Shown here: in pieces, positions 37,388 to 50,618 of the stretch | How positions within the stretch are numbered: the first letter of the stretch is position 1 | Layout: every line of letters begins with the position of its first letter | Assembly: GCA_025403435.1 (NCBI GenBank) | Contig: CM046335.1 | Location: 9,243,187-9,307,186 of the forward strand | Length of the DNA stretch: 64,000 nucleotides | Reading direction: 5' to 3' | Origin: Artocarpus heterophyllus | Taxonomy: Eukaryota; Streptophyta; Magnoliopsida; Rosales; Moraceae | Position numbers and translations under genes: made by a program | The notes under the pieces: model-generated | The model's database searches: none | What the model saw: only the letters and a program-made list of their open reading frames with translations | What the model was told of the DNA's origin: nothing

Positions 37388-37637
37388 CTTTATCTCTCTC
37401 TCCTTTTTCTCTCTCTTCCCTCTTCCTCTTTCTCTCTCTTGTTGGATCTCACACAAACAGAGAAAGAGAAAAAAAGAACAGTCTTTTCACTATCCAGGTT
37501 CCAAAAGAAGGAATAGCGAAAGCAAGGACCTATTTCTTCTCTCCCTGTTGAAAAGTTGAAAAGAAGATGAGATGATGAAGATAAATGCTCTGGTTTGATT
37601 GTTTCAGCAGAACAAAAATAATACTATAATGGGAAGT

Positions 37638-37647
<10 letters not shown>

Positions 37648-37669
<22 letters not shown>

Positions 37670-37670
37670 C
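37648..37670. repeat. CT microsatellite upstream of the kinase gene
   Basis: About 11 CT units on the plus strand (GA on the coding strand), some 260 bp upstream of the kinase start. The 5' leader at 37385-37450 is also CT-rich on the plus strand. GA-rich leaders are common in plant core promoters, so this may be part of the kinase promoter. Confidence 0.7.
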
Positions 37671-37799
37671 CTCTTCCCTGATATTAAATTTTCCTTGACT
37701 TTGCGTTCCTCCATAACTCCCATTATCCAAGCAAAGCTACAGGCTTTGGCGTCTCTTTTTTTTTTTTCTTTATTTTCGGAGGAAATACGTTTTTTTTTT

Positions 37800-40740
37800 T
37801 AATAAATTGCTCTATTAATCTTTATTGTTTTACAAAAGACTTTAATCTCATAATATTTTTTTTATCAAATTAACCCCGTCCTTTTATTTTACTTGCTGAA
37901 AGATCAAATTGAGTCACCTCTGTCAAATTTTGTATCACCTCAGAGGCATGTGGTCTTAAATTTTATATATTAGGTTTATTCAAAAATTATACCTTTAATT
38001 TTAGATTCCATTAAATTTATACTTCTAAAAATTTAATTTAATATATAAATTTATACCTTATTTCAATCAATAATTAATTTTAATATTTAAAATGACTAAA
38101 TTATCTTTAAGTAAAATAAAGAAAAATCAAAACTTTCAAAAAATACAAAGAAAACAAAAATAGAAACACATAAAATACGTATTTTGAGGATATTTTATAC
38201 ATTTTTAAGTAAAAAACGTTAGTATAAAGTTTCTTTAAATTTGTAAAGTTTTTTATTTATCAATTTAAGGGTATTTTGGTAATTTTATATGTCAAAATTG
38301 AATATTAATTGAGAGAAAATGTAAGTTTATGTATTAAATTAAATCTAAATAAATAAATTTGATAACACCTAAAATCAATAGTATAGGTTTTGAATTAACT
38401 TAAAATAAAAGTAAAAAAAAGATAAATATCTTCTTCTTTTTTAATTTTCCAAAACTTTTAAGCCAATTGGAATAAGCAATTTAGAAATATACAAAGCTTT
38501 TGGGCTTGAGATGAATAGCATGCCCTAAAAGACCAAGTCTTGAGGTGGACAAAACAGACGAAGTTTGGAGCTTTATTTCGCGGGTAAATGTGTTACTAGC
38601 TTAGCTGGCTCTGGCCGGAAATTTAATAAATAAATTAAACAAGTCAACAGCCGTGGCGTAGGGGCAGTGAGTCAAACTCAAAGGCGTGGAAAATTCATTC
38701 AATTCAAAAAGGAAGGCAGAAAGAAAGAGAGAGAGAAAATTTTGCATGTACTATTTGGATTGGAGGACAAATCCAAAAGCTCCATCTTTGGGTGGACCAA
38801 AATTATCTTATATATATGATTTAATGCTAAAAAAAAATGGTAGGCGTTGAAATTTGTGTCCTAGTTTTAATTTTCTTTCTTCTTATTTTGTTGGTTGTTC
38901 TTTGTTTTGTCAGGCTTAACTAGATTAAGGATCACCTCATTATTAGTCTTTGCAAGTGACAAAAAAAAAAGGGTGTTAAATGTAGTACTTAATTGGGTTT
39001 TATAAGTTGGTTGAAACCAACTAGTTTCGATTTATTGTAATGTAAAACTTTTACTAATTATAATAAAAAGTTATTATAGTTTTAAATTAAATTTTTTAAT
39101 TTTAATCGATTTATTAAACGTCTGTATATTGTTTGAGGATTAGGAAAACATGAACTTTGGTCGCAAAGTTCTTGTATAATGGTTGAAACTTGAGAGTAGT
39201 ATTATAATAGCAACCTCTGTTTATTTCAAAGCCACTTCAGAAGAAGATTATTTGTTGTTATTGAACGCCTTTAGTTGCTTTTTGAGATATTTTATTGTTT
39301 ATGTTAGCTCATTTTCCAATTCACAGGTTGATAATTTTTGGCAAATTAAGAATAAAATCAATTAGTTTAAACTAATGTAAAGGTTGTTACAGCGTAAAAG
39401 TTCTCACATGTTACAGTTTTTAAACCAATTTTGACACTTAAACTGGCTTGTCAAACACTTTATATATCTTTTACATAATTATTTTTATTTTTGAAAATGT
39501 AATTAATAAAATCTGATATGATACTGTATACTTAGTTGTTGGCTCTTTCTCTCATTAATTGAAGCATTGAAAATGGTACGAAACATAAAATGCCAAAGAG
39601 GATAATAATAATTAAAAATAAAAAAACTTCAACTATCAATGAACAACCACGAAAAGAAACGACGATAATTGAAGGCGAAGAGCGTGAGTTGGGCCAAAGT
39701 TAATAAACAAGTTCCAAGTTAATGTTTGAACTTGGAATTTGGTGAGTTAAGAATGATACGCATAGGCACTTTTTAAATTCAATGAAATAAGAAATTAATA
39801 AACAATATGTACTAAAAAAAACACTGATTTTTTTTTTTTTGGCAAGTAATGTCTTCCAAATGTTGACATTAGGAATTCGGTGTTCATAACTACTAAATAT
39901 ATAAGTTCGAGATTTTTATTGTAAGAGTTTAAAAAAAATACACTATCTTCAATTGTCAAATATGTATTTAAAATTGTTTGTTCTGCTATATTGTTGTTAT
40001 AAACATGCAGGATACGAAAATTGTGGTAAATATAAATTTTTAAAACTAATTGTAGTAAAAATCTTGTTTTTAAAAAAAATTGTAGTAAATAATAAATTTA
40101 TTGTATAAATAATTTATTTACCTTTTTATTTACAATGTTAATAATTCTTATTTATACAGTTTATAGATTTAAGGTGCAAATAATTTTATGTACTTCCTGT
40201 TTACCATGTTTACCATGTAAATAACTTAATACATCATAAATCTATTATTTACTATAAATATTTTAAAAACCTACTATTTGTTTCTAAAAATTTCACAAAA
40301 TATGTTATTTTTCTTTCTCCCTTATCAATTTGAGGTTGGCCCAATGGAAAAAAAAAATGTAGAAATGATGAGATACTTTTGGAAGGAATTTCTTCCAAAT
40401 GTTGACATTTAAAATTGGGTAATTCAGAATTTTAGGCCACATCTTGGTCTTCATCATATAATGGAAAACGTAGATTGATTGAGTAAAGATTATCTCCTAA
40501 CCTTTTTTTCTCAAAATTTTAATCTGCAGTAGAATTCACTATTTCATCTCTTTTTTTTTTTACAGAAATTTTTGGAAAGCAATCCTCACTTACTTATTTA
40601 CATGAGATTTTGTATATGATTTTTAACGCCTTTATTTATCTTATCATGATTATGGATGGTGACATGTGACCAAGCTCCGCCATGAAATGGAAACTAAACT
40701 AAATATGGTATGAAATACACAATATTTTGTTCATATAGTA
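37800..40740. other. AT-rich intergenic DNA
   Basis: Long AT-rich stretch with no recognised ORF. A segment near 39370-39460 (GTTACAGCGTAAAAG, CTCACATGTTACAG, TGTCAAACAC) shares short motifs with the MITE-like element at 40752. That suggests an older relative of it. No other feature could be supported. Confidence 0.5.
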
Positions 40741-40751
40741 AACTTCTACAG

Positions 40752-40897
40752 GGTGTTTGGCAGTGGTGGGAACTGAGCTCAGTTATGAACAGTGTAAAGC
40801 TCTCACATGCTACAGTAACAATTAAAAAAAAATATACTACGGTATAAAACTCTCACATGCTAGAGTAAAAGTGGTTTCCACCACCCTTCCAAACACC
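40752..40897. mobile_element. MITE-like element with GGTGTTTGG ends
   Basis: Inverted ends GGTGTTTGGCAGTGGTGG (left) and GGTGTTTGGAAGGGTGG (complement of the right end) enclose 146 bp. The interior contains a repeated AAA(G/A)CTCTCACATGCTA(C/G)AGTAA motif. I could not find a clean target-site duplication, so the family is uncertain. Confidence 0.5.
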
Positions 40898-40926
40898 TTA
40901 TACTTTTAAGCATTTAAATTTATACC

Positions 40927-40954
<28 letters not shown>
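40927..40954. repeat. (AT)14 microsatellite
   Basis: A run of 28 alternating A and T bases followed by GCGCGTCTGTG. It lies just outside the large nested retrotransposon. Confidence 0.85.
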
Positions 40955-40960
<6 letters not shown>

Positions 40961-41203
40961 CTGTGTATTTAAACATATACTACTAGATAATTGGAAGTGG
41001 AACCAGTAATGGAGGAGAGCACCCTTCCAAAAAAAAAAATTTTTTAAAAAAAGAAAAAGGAATGAGAACGGAAGAAAGCAGCGACGAGTCTAACAAATTA
41101 CGCGTGATTGAAGAAGATTTGTAGGCCAATTGCCTAAATGATCACTACATTACAAAAAATAGATGATTGTGACTTTGAATGCTCGCTGTTTTCATATAGA
41201 AGA

Positions 41204-41736
41204 TGTTGGAATTTCTTCCTCAACCACCCTCCGATTATAGATCCAAAAAAGAGCAACGGAGAATAAAGAACACAGAACACCAAGAAATTTGTTACTGAGG
41301 TTCGGTCAAATTTAAGCCTACGTCCCCATAAACTCTTCTCAAGGAATTTAATCTATTCTCAGTTAGAATATCCAGAGATTACATCCTCATACTCTCACCC
41401 ATAGAGTTTTCTTGAGAAACAAATAATAAGAATACCTAGAGAAGTATCCCTTTTCTCTCTCTCTCTAACTCTCTTACACTTGCTTTTCTCTCTTTATTTT
41501 GTTTTCACACGAGAACCAACTGAACTACTGAGTACAAAGAGTAAGACATATATACATGTCTAATTACAACTGTAACCAAAGAAAACAAGACACATCAACA
41601 ATACTAACTCATAACGGAAATGACACCGTGTGTCTTCGATGCTTGTAAAACGAAATGTCGTTTTGCTTTTCTTGCTCAGTAGACAAAACAAATTTCTGGA
41701 TAAGAATTTTGACATATATGAGCTGAAATTCCAACA
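41204..41736 (-). repeat. Copia-3 3' LTR
   Basis: Starts TGTTGGAATTTCTTCC and ends AATTCCAACA. It is followed by the complement of a polypurine tract (CTGAGGTGGAGAT on the minus strand). Confidence 0.9.
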
Positions 41737-41974
41737 ATCTCCACCTCAGTTCATACATGTTTCTTGAGAACAGATTAAACTTCCTTAGAGCATCACAGCT
41801 CAAATTACTGCTTCAATCACCCATAGTCAATACCCAATAAGTCCAAACAATGATTGAACTTATTGAGTGTAACCGCTTTAGTTCCCTTATCAGTTGGATT
41901 TTCTTATGTGGAAATCTTCTCCACTTTAATCAGTCCTTAAGTGACCTTTTCCCTTATGAAATGATATTTGACTT

Positions 41975-42349
41975 TCACGTGTTTTGTTTTATCGTGAAAC
42001 ACTGGATTTCGTATAAGTGCAAAGCACTTTGACTGTCTGTATAAATTGTAGCAACACCTTCAAAAATTTGCAGCTCCTTTAACAGCCCTTGAATCCACAG
42101 TCCCTCTTTGATAGCTTCAGTGGCAGCCATGTACTCTACCTCTGTGGTAGATAATGCAACAACAAATTGAAGCTGAGATTTCCAACTAACACAATTTCTA
42201 CATATCAGAAAGAAGTATGTTGTGGTAGACCTTCTGCTATCTCTGTCACCAGCATAGTCAGAATCTAAATAACCCTCCACACTAACGTGATCCGAATGTC
42301 TAGCATAAAGTAGCCCCAGAACGGTGGTCCTAGAAATATAATTGATCAA
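41975..42349 (-). pseudogene. Copia-3 RNase H
   Basis: Contains GLLYARHSDHVSVEGYLDSD, YAGDRDSRRSTTTYFFL, STTEVEYMAATEAIKEGLW and IYTDSQSALHL. It ends early; the remaining C-terminal part (to 41737) is damaged. Confidence 0.85.
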
Positions 42350-42739
42350 CTACTTCATACAGACCAATGGATCTTTCCTAAATTTGACATAAATCTGCTT
42401 AAAGAACTAATAGCATGTGCTAGATCAGGTCTAGTACTCACCATAGAATACATTATAGATCCCACAGCACTCGAATAAGAAAATTTAGACATGTGGGATT
42501 TATCTTCTTTGCTCACAGGACATTGCATCTTTGAAAGTTGGTATTGATTAGTCAGGGGGAGAACTTCTCTACTATCTTCTCCAAATACTTTTGTTGACTC
42601 AAGAAAATAGTGTGAGCTTCCCTATTTCTCTTGATATTTACTTCCAAAATCTTACCAGCTGCACCTAAATCCTTCATATCAAATTTTGCCGGAAGCATCT
42701 CCTTCATCTTATCGATGTTCTATTTTTTTTTTTTTTTTT

Positions 42740-43411
42740 GCTTAAAAGAAGCATATCATCAACATATAATAAAAGATACTCTACCTCTTCTTTATTGTTT
42801 TCTTTATGATACAGATTCATAAGAGCTTCTACTAAAACCTTGATCAATTATGAAGGAATCAAAGTGTTTGTTCCACTGCCTTGGAGACTGCTTAAGGCCA
42901 TATAAAGATCTCTTCATAAGACAAACTATATCCTTACCTTTATGCACCTTAAAACCCTCAAGCTGCTCCATGAATATTTCTTCATCTAATTCACCATGCA
43001 AAAATGTTGTTTTAACATCCATTTGCTCAATTTCTAAGTTAAACTGAGCTGCCAAAGAAAATATTATTCTAATTGTCTTATACTTGATCACAGGTGAGAA
43101 GATTTAAGTGAAGTTCACTCATTCCACTATGTAGACCCCTTAGCTACTATTCTAGCTTTATACTTCACTGGTTCACCTCCCACAGCACCGTCCTTAATTT
43201 TGTAGATCCACTTACAATCAACTGTTGATTTCTGCTTAGGTCTTTTAATAACTATCCATGTGTTTTTTCTATAAAGAGAGGTCATTTCCTTTTTCATGGT
43301 AGCCACCCACTGTTTTGCATCTTTGCAGCTTACTACCTCCTTATAACTATTAGGCTCTTTCTTATTCAGGTTCATTACAGTGATAAAAGCATAAGCTAGC
43401 ATATCTATCAA
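42740..43411 (-). pseudogene. Copia-3 reverse transcriptase, broken
   Basis: Two frames carry KQWVATMKKEMTSLYRKNTW and CKWIYKIKDG-KYKARIVAKG (43411-43127), then EQMDVKTTFLHGELDEEIFM and GLKQSPRQWNKHFDSF (43091-42804). The active-site box LLLYVDDMLLLS can be read near 42775-42745. A T-run at 42723-42740 interrupts the sequence after it. Upstream, to 43633, an acidic linker (DDAGQSLQDVVDTVENG) is readable. Confidence 0.85.
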
Positions 43412-43633
43412 AGCAAAAAAACCATATCTCTGAGTGGGCTTAACAATCTTTTTCTGACGATCTCTAGCAAGTTGATAGTCAGTTAAATTATCCTATAGTT
43501 GCTCTTGATCAGGCTTCCCCACTCCAATACTTCCTTGTTGAAGTGTTTCATTACTGCCATTTTCAACAGTATCAACTACATCTTGTAAAGACTGCCCTGC
43601 ATCATCTAAAGTTGAATCCTCATGTAATGGCTT

Positions 43634-45635
43634 TGTCACAACCCGCCTCTTCGGGCTGTGATAAAACTCATTCTATCTTACTTTAGGGCAAAAAATTAGA
43701 ATTTTTTTTTTTGTTAATACTTTACATATACTGATCTAATAACTTTTGAAATACAAATATATACTTGTATTTACATAATCACATTTTCATTGCAATATAG
43801 TTTATCAAACATTACTTTTAAAATATCTTAAAACACAATACAGCGGAAAACATACTGCGGCGGAATCTATACCCAGTCTGCACACATCATTCGTCCGCCA
43901 GCTCATCATTACGATTTATTCTGACCTTCTTGTCGGAATACCTACAGCATGAAAAACTTAATGAGCTAACGCCTAGTAAGTCCCATAAATCCCACATGGA
44001 CATTCAAATAAATGCATGAATCATTTATGCTTTCTTATAAACTTTTATTATCTTCATCATTTCTTATCTTTACTAGGGCCCAAGTGTTCGTAACATTGTG
44101 TAATTTCATTTAGGTCTACATAACACCGTGACCATACTATATCCTTTAAACTGCCCTTGATTCAGGAGTCGGTACGACACTTTTCCTAATTTTTGGTGAC
44201 ATATTTACTAGTCCATTTATTATGGTTGACATACCATGTATGATGTGATATTCACATGTTATCCATAGCACATAAATTCGCTTGCATAACATAGTACACA
44301 CAAGTTCTTACTTTATATACACATAGGTATTCATTATTATACACACAGATACATAACATTCAATACACATAGGTATTCATTGTTGTATACACAGGTACGT
44401 AATATACTGTACATATCGATACATAACATGTTATACACTCAGATATTTTAATCGTATACTCACAGGTATCCATACATGACTATACCCCTAGGTATTCATA
44501 TCATGGCAAACATGCAAGTTTACACCGTAATATACACTCAATTGTACATATACATATATCCTAAACCTACATTTTCATACTGTAGGTGGGAAGGGTACTT
44601 ACTTGTGCTTGTGTACCGAAAAATCGACTTCGGTCTCCTTTCTCCTAAGCTTCTAGGATCTTGTTGGCCAATTACAAAACTATTAGCCAATTCTACTACG
44701 TTTCGTTACAAAACGTTCGTTACTTAACTAATCGAGTTGCATAACCGTATACAACTCTGAAACCATTGGTTTCTTTATTTCTACCTTACTCTACCCTATC
44801 GTTACTTATGAAGGGCGGATATCTTCTAAATCATCTTTTTATCTCATTGAAAACATTTCTGAGCTATTCGGGCTATTCGGGCAGAAATGACAATTTTGCC
44901 CTCCGTGAACCTACTGACTTACCCTAGCTCGATTTCGTTATTTTAATAAAAATAGCCCCATATTAACTTTAAAGTAATGCTCTAGTGGCTCGTATCTCTT
45001 TATTTCACACTTATGCCCCTTTTTAATAAAACTTGATAATTCAGCCCCTAAACTGAAAATTTTTTACAATTCACCCCTGGGCTAAAATTGTCCTTTTTAT
45101 CCTAAAATTTCTATTTTTCTCAAGGATCATTTTTGTTCAAAGTACCATATTCAAAATTTTTTTAGAAATGACATTTTTGCCCCTTTTACAAAAATTTCAC
45201 AATTTCGTAAATTCTTTGAAAAATTAAAATTTCACAAACGATTGAGCTTTTTGACGAACCGCTTGCTTGACCTAACAGTTTCATCGAGATCTACAACTTT
45301 CATGTTTTAACTTTTCCCAAAATCTCACTATACAGGGGTGTTTTTGGCCATTTTTCAATTATGCTGAGAGAAATCTTTTTCTTTTAATTTAGTCCCTACG
45401 GCATTTTTATAAAAATCCGTTTCAAAATTGCAGATCTATCCCTGTAGAGACCATTCTATACCTTATTCAAATCATTCTCATGCTCAAATATCATTTTTGC
45501 AAAGTTTAACATCAAAATTACAAAAATAATACTTTTTGTAAAAATTATACAGTATTTTTCATTAAACTGTACTTTGTCTTAATATAATCCTTAACTTAAT
45601 GCATTTTTAATGCATTAAAAATCTCGGGTGTTACA
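43634..45635 (-). repeat. Left LTR of the chimeric gypsy element (3' LTR, 2.0 kb)
   Basis: Starts TGTCACAACCCGCCTCTTCG and ends AAAAATCTCGGGTGTTACA. It contains a cluster of short tandem repeats (CACATAGGTATTCATTNTTNTA and relatives) at about 44320-44530. It has no significant ORF. Confidence 0.7.
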
Positions 45636-46705
45636 ATCTACCCTCCTTATAAATTTTCGTCCTCGAAAATTAAAACTTTCTTGGGTAGTTCATCTTCCTT
45701 ATTCTATTTTCCGTTCTTAACTTGCTTCCTTGATCATTACTTTTTCATTAATACTGAGCCTTCATCTTGAAACTTCAACAATTTTCTTCATATTACTGAC
45801 ATATTTCTTTAAATTGTACACCATATTTCTGCTGCGCAACTCTGATCTTTCAACATTTGAGCGCAGTTTCCATTCATTTAAAGGTTAAACATTCTACCAT
45901 TTGACGCTATTCTTGAAAATAAGGTTCATTTCCATTCAATTTGCATCATATCTATCAAAAGATTAAGTTCATCTGACCACAAATTCATAATCTTTGGTTC
46001 TATATCCATCCTAGATTGTCATTTTGCCTTAATTTTCAGCTTCCATCCTCCAATCTATGAGGTTTTTGCTGCCAAATTGGGCATCGTTGTCTTGATCGTA
46101 TTTCCCATTCGAGCAGTTACGAGCTCATTCGCATGTCTCAGCTCAGCTAAGGAGTACTTAAGCTCGATAAAATAACATAATTAGTCATCTAACGTCTAGT
46201 TGCTCTTAGGCACTCTCATTCCATAGAGCACTGAAAATCACTTTAGACCTTCAATATTTCGTTATCTTGATCCATTTTTTGTCGTTATACGTGTAGCCAA
46301 TACAGAATAACTCCAACAGAGTAAGATTTGCTCATATGGAAACACCATTGTGCGCCGAAACATCATAATGTGTAACAAGCTCATCTTTTTGATTTTAAGC
46401 CGTCGGCCATCTATTGACCATCATTGACCACGTTTTGTCATCATTGACTTGACATCGCTAATAGACGACGACTACTGTTGACGTACGAGGACATTCTAGC
46501 ATATATCATCACGTTCATCCTTTGACCCTTACCTTCTCGTTGCTCTTCTAGGTGTGCCAATATCAAAGGCTACGCCTAACATAAACACGTATTCGTTAAA
46601 TTCTAACTTTTCTTCCTACTTAACTTAACTTATTTACTTGAACTATGGTGTAACGGACATATGACAGCGCGAGATGGGATGGCAGGATACCACTCTGATA
46701 CCACC
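45636..46705 (-). other. Interior of the chimeric gypsy element, non-coding
   Basis: About 1.07 kb between polypurine tract and primer-binding site. It holds CT-rich untranslated sequence and no gag or pol similarity that I can see. Confidence 0.6.
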
Positions 46706-49700
46706 TGTGACGACCCGCCTTTTCAGGCAGTCACTTTACTTACTTAAACATCGTTACGTTACGTAAATAGTAATCTTACTTACTTAGTAAGAAAAATACT
46801 GAAATAATTTTTTTTCTTTAAACGTTCTTTAAAACTGATGCGACCTCTGTCACATTTAAAGTTGAGACCTCGCTCAACACTTGCTCTTAAAATCATTTCA
46901 AATCGTTTCTTAAAACTTAATAAGAAACATTTATTAAATCATAGCTTAAAACTTTACTTTATAATTACATAAAACAGTTCGTAAACCGTATCTTAAAACT
47001 TTGAATACAATTCTTAGAACTCTGATTTTCTTAAAACTTTGAAAACATTATATTAAATAGTGGAAAACCTTTTCTTTGCATAGCGGAAACAAACAATGAT
47101 GGTTTCCATACCCAAATCTTCGCATCTGTCCTCCGCAGCACCCAGCTCTTCTAACGGGTCCTACCGGTCACCCATAAATTACCTACAACATGAAGAAGCT
47201 TTTAATGAACTTTCGCTCAGTAAGTTCAAACATAAACTCACAATTCATTTAATCATGCTTTAAAACTTTTCTCATAAAAACCTTCATCTTGAAACATTTT
47301 ACACAAACATTTTCTATAAACATTTCTGAAAACGTTTTTCATAAACGTTTTCTATAAAACATTTCTGAAAACGTTTTGCATAAACGTTTTTCGTAAAACA
47401 TTTCTTGAACGTTTTTCTTAAAACGTCGTTCATAAACCTTTTATTGAAAACATGAAAATGTTTTTCATAAATATTTATCATAAAACATCTCTCTGAATGT
47501 TTTCCATAACATAGCATATAAATATTTCATAAAAAGGCATTCAAGCAACGTCAGAATGCATGACTCCATTTATGCTCAATTATTAACTTCAATTATGAGC
47601 ATTTTAATAACATTCTTTTCTTACTTTAACTTTCTATCTTCGTTCCTTAACTTTTCTTATCTTTCTTTAACTTTCTCTCCTTATTCCTTTTCTTACCTTC
47701 ATTTTCCTTACTTTACATTAGTGTTCATACCAACTCATTAATCATGAGATCATAAACATGATGCTTCCCTTGTGGAAGACTTGAAACCATCAAACATTGA
47801 GGTCTTGTACCTCACATTTAGGAGGTCAAACTTTAATTTTCCTTTCATTACCTCATAACAAAGAGGTTGGTACGACACTTTCTTTTTATCTTTACATTAC
47901 ATTCTTATTAACTTTAGTGAGCATTTCAAATGCAATCACCTCATATGTAAACACACTTGCAATTCATAGCTTGTACTATAAAACCTATTGCATAACAAAC
48001 GCAACATATTGCATAACAAATGCATCATAAAACGCAAACATATTTTGCAAATCATAACTTGTACTCTGAAATTTATTGCATCACAAATGTAACTTATTGT
48101 ATCACAACGCATCATATAACACAATCATATTTTACAAATCATAACTTTTATTCTAAAACTTATTGCACAACAAATGAATTTATTGCATAACCAATGCATC
48201 ATATAACTTATAACTTAAATTATAAAACATTATGCATTGTCATAATGCAAAACAAACTTTAAATACTTTGAAAATCATAACTTGAACTTTTAAAAATATT
48301 ATGCATATCAATACGCAAATAGACTTTAAACATAACAATTGCAAATTCATTGCAAATCTTTTTTTCTTGAACTTTAAAACTTTTTGCATAATAAATGCAA
48401 ACATAATTTAAAAAAAAAACTTGCATAATAATTGCAAACTCATTTGCAAATTATATAAATAAGCATTTAAAAACTATCTACTTCATGCTGTAAGCGAGAT
48501 TTGAACTTACCCGAACTATGCTCTAGCATTCTCTATTCCGTTCCTTTTCCTTCTATTAGTTGGCTTCCATGTCCTGATCATACGACAGTCGACTCATTAA
48601 TTAACTTTCTTTTTATCAATCTACTTGATTGATAATAAAACGTAAACATTAACCATTTTTTCCTTTTAACTTGACTAGTATACTTTCGTTTACCATTGTC
48701 TTTACTTAACCTTATAAACCATCGGTTTACATGTCCTTCACTTAGCTTTGTAACCCACCGGGGTTACTTTTCCTCTTAACCTCGTAACCCATTAGTTTAC
48801 CTTTCGTTTACTTAAACATCCCTTATAAAATCTATGGTCTCACATGACGGTTACGTTACTTAACGTATTACGGAACATTTTCCGTCTAAGAACGTTATAC
48901 AAAATCGGAGTGTTCGACTCCATTCTAGCTGTTTCCTTGATAATAATGATTTTACCCTTAACGGGTTTTTCGTAAACCTTGTAACTTTATAAAATCCATT
49001 CTCACATAAAACAGTGTAACAATCACTGGTCATGCATTTCATAAATTTTTATGAAAGCATCTAAAACAATTTATTTTAAAACGGTTCATACTGTTGGCGA
49101 GATTCTTACTTACTTGGACTCCAAGCTAAGCAGGTCTAGTTGTACCTCGTTGTATCTATAGCATGCCAAGCATCCTCTGCAGTGCTCCTCGAGCGACCAT
49201 GAATGGCTAGGAATGCTTCCTGGAGATCATACATTGCTAGAAATGTCATTTTGGACTCCGTTACTGTAGTTTGAATCGCCTCGATCTGCGTACAATCGGT
49301 ACCGAATGATTTTTACCGGAGTGGAATTAGCTCAAACGGAGGTCACTATCACGTTCAGAGCATCAAAACGAGTCGAAAGGCAATCTCGGATCTTCGATCA
49401 GAGGTCCAGATCACAAAATTCTAAAGTCATCGTTGACCGGCGTCAATTGGGGTCCGTTGGCAGCTGGCTCGGACCTACCCCCCCTCCTAAATTGACCCTT
49501 TTGAGTCCAATGGCGGTGTCAATTTTGCCTAATTCTGCCTCTAACATAGCAGGTCGGAGCTCGACATTGATGGCAAAAATGGAGGCTCCAATGATGGCTT
49601 TTCTGGCTATGGAAACCCAAAATTGGCTGAGGGCTTTTGCTACCCATCCTCCTATGAGCATTTCCCCTCATCCAATTTGAAGAAACGAGGCTGGGAAGGG

Positions 49701-50432
49701 CAAAAACGGAGGCTCCTGCAGCAGTTGACGGCGACGTTGGCCGTTCTCCGACGAAACGAGCATCTTCGGTGTAATTGATTGAGAGGTTTTATTCCCCTTG
49801 ATCCTCTGAATCCATTGGGAGGGGCGGTGTCGGCCACCTCCTCCGACAAGGTGGAGTTCCATCGTGGCGTGGTGGTGCACGGCGGCGGTAGGCGGGCGGA
49901 GCAATCCGACCGTTGTTGAGCTGCCACCAAGGGTGAGATTTGTTCCTCTCATCACGGTGGTTGTGTAGGAACAAGAATCACGTCGATCGGACGTCGAACA
50001 GCAAAGATATCTTGCCAGAAAGTCTGGGTTCCTCCGCCACTTTGGGCGACGCGTGTGGCTTCCTCCGACGGCTTTTTGGGCGGCACGGCACCTCGTTAGA
50101 CTCAGCTAGTCAAGAGCTTTCCATTGGCACGGGAGATGTCAAAAACGGACACCGGAATCTTGAACGAGATTTAAGGAGAGAGAGAGAAAATCTATAGAGA
50201 GAAAGTAGAGAGAGAGTCGAATTTTTTCTTCTGATTTTTCCTCTTTTTTTCTTTTTTTTTTTGCACTTTTATAAAAGAAATTGTGGTCCACACAATCCAA
50301 TTATTATACTACATGGCTCTAACACTGTATAATTTTCATGTTATTATACAGTATTTTTTATTAAACTATACTTTGTCTTAATAATCCTTAACTTAATGCA
50401 TTTTTAATGCATTAAAAATCTCGAGTGTTACA
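46706..50432 (-). repeat. Right LTR-like region of the chimeric gypsy element (3.7 kb)
   Basis: Starts TGTGACGACCCGCC and ends with the same last 100 bases or so as the left LTR (ATGCATTTTTAATGCATTAAAAATCTCG(A)GTGTTACA). It is much longer than the left LTR. It includes minisatellite-like arrays: ACATTTCTGAAAACGTTTTT-type units at 47300-47520, and CATAACTTGTACT / TTGCATAACAAATGCA-type units at about 47950-48450. The segment 49100-50220 is GC-richer and contains several overlapping ORFs with no recognised similarity. Confidence 0.55.
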
Positions 50433-50618
50433 ACCATCACAGGAAGGCTCCACCTAGTTGTTATCAACTAAGAGTTGGCTTTCTAGTGTACCTGCAATGT
50501 TAGTACTAGAAAAATCCTTTCTTGCAACATTGTCAGCATCAATTAAACAAGGAAAAATATTTTCATTAAAGATGACATATCTACTTACAATGGTTTTAAA
50601 ACCCTTTCCATCTTTAAT
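50433..50618 (-). pseudogene. Copia-3 pol fragment stranded between the two gypsy inserts
   Basis: This 186-bp piece reads on the minus strand as the integrase-RT linker: DGKGFKTIVSRYVIFNENIF, PCLIDADNVARKDFSSTNIA, LESQLLIDNN. It follows the KGYRLWI segment that ends at the other side of the young gypsy element. It confirms that the two inserts hit one Copia copy. Confidence 0.8.

Larger units (their letters stand above)
43634..50432 (-). mobile_element. Gypsy-type non-autonomous (LARD-like) element inserted in Copia-3, probably chimeric
   Basis: A 6.8-kb insert with TG...CA LTR-like ends of unequal length (43634-45635 and 46706-50432) around a 1070-bp interior. Beside the left LTR the minus strand shows a gypsy-type polypurine tract (GGAGGGTAGAT). 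Beside the right LTR it shows the primer-binding site TGGTATCAGAGTGG (46690-46703). No gag or pol was seen. The outer flanks (GGCTT before, ACCAT after) do not match, so there is no target-site duplication. That points to recombination between two related elements or to a deletion at one edge. Confidence 0.7.

Noticed and set aside
47300..48450. Regularly repeated units suggestive of a CRISPR-like array
   Set aside because: The units are diverged tandem repeats without unique spacers and lie in a plant retrotransposon LTR.
49306..50197. Several overlapping ORFs of 60-124 codons on both strands
   Set aside because: They lie in the GC-richer part of an LTR-like region, have no family resemblance, and all frames are equally open.
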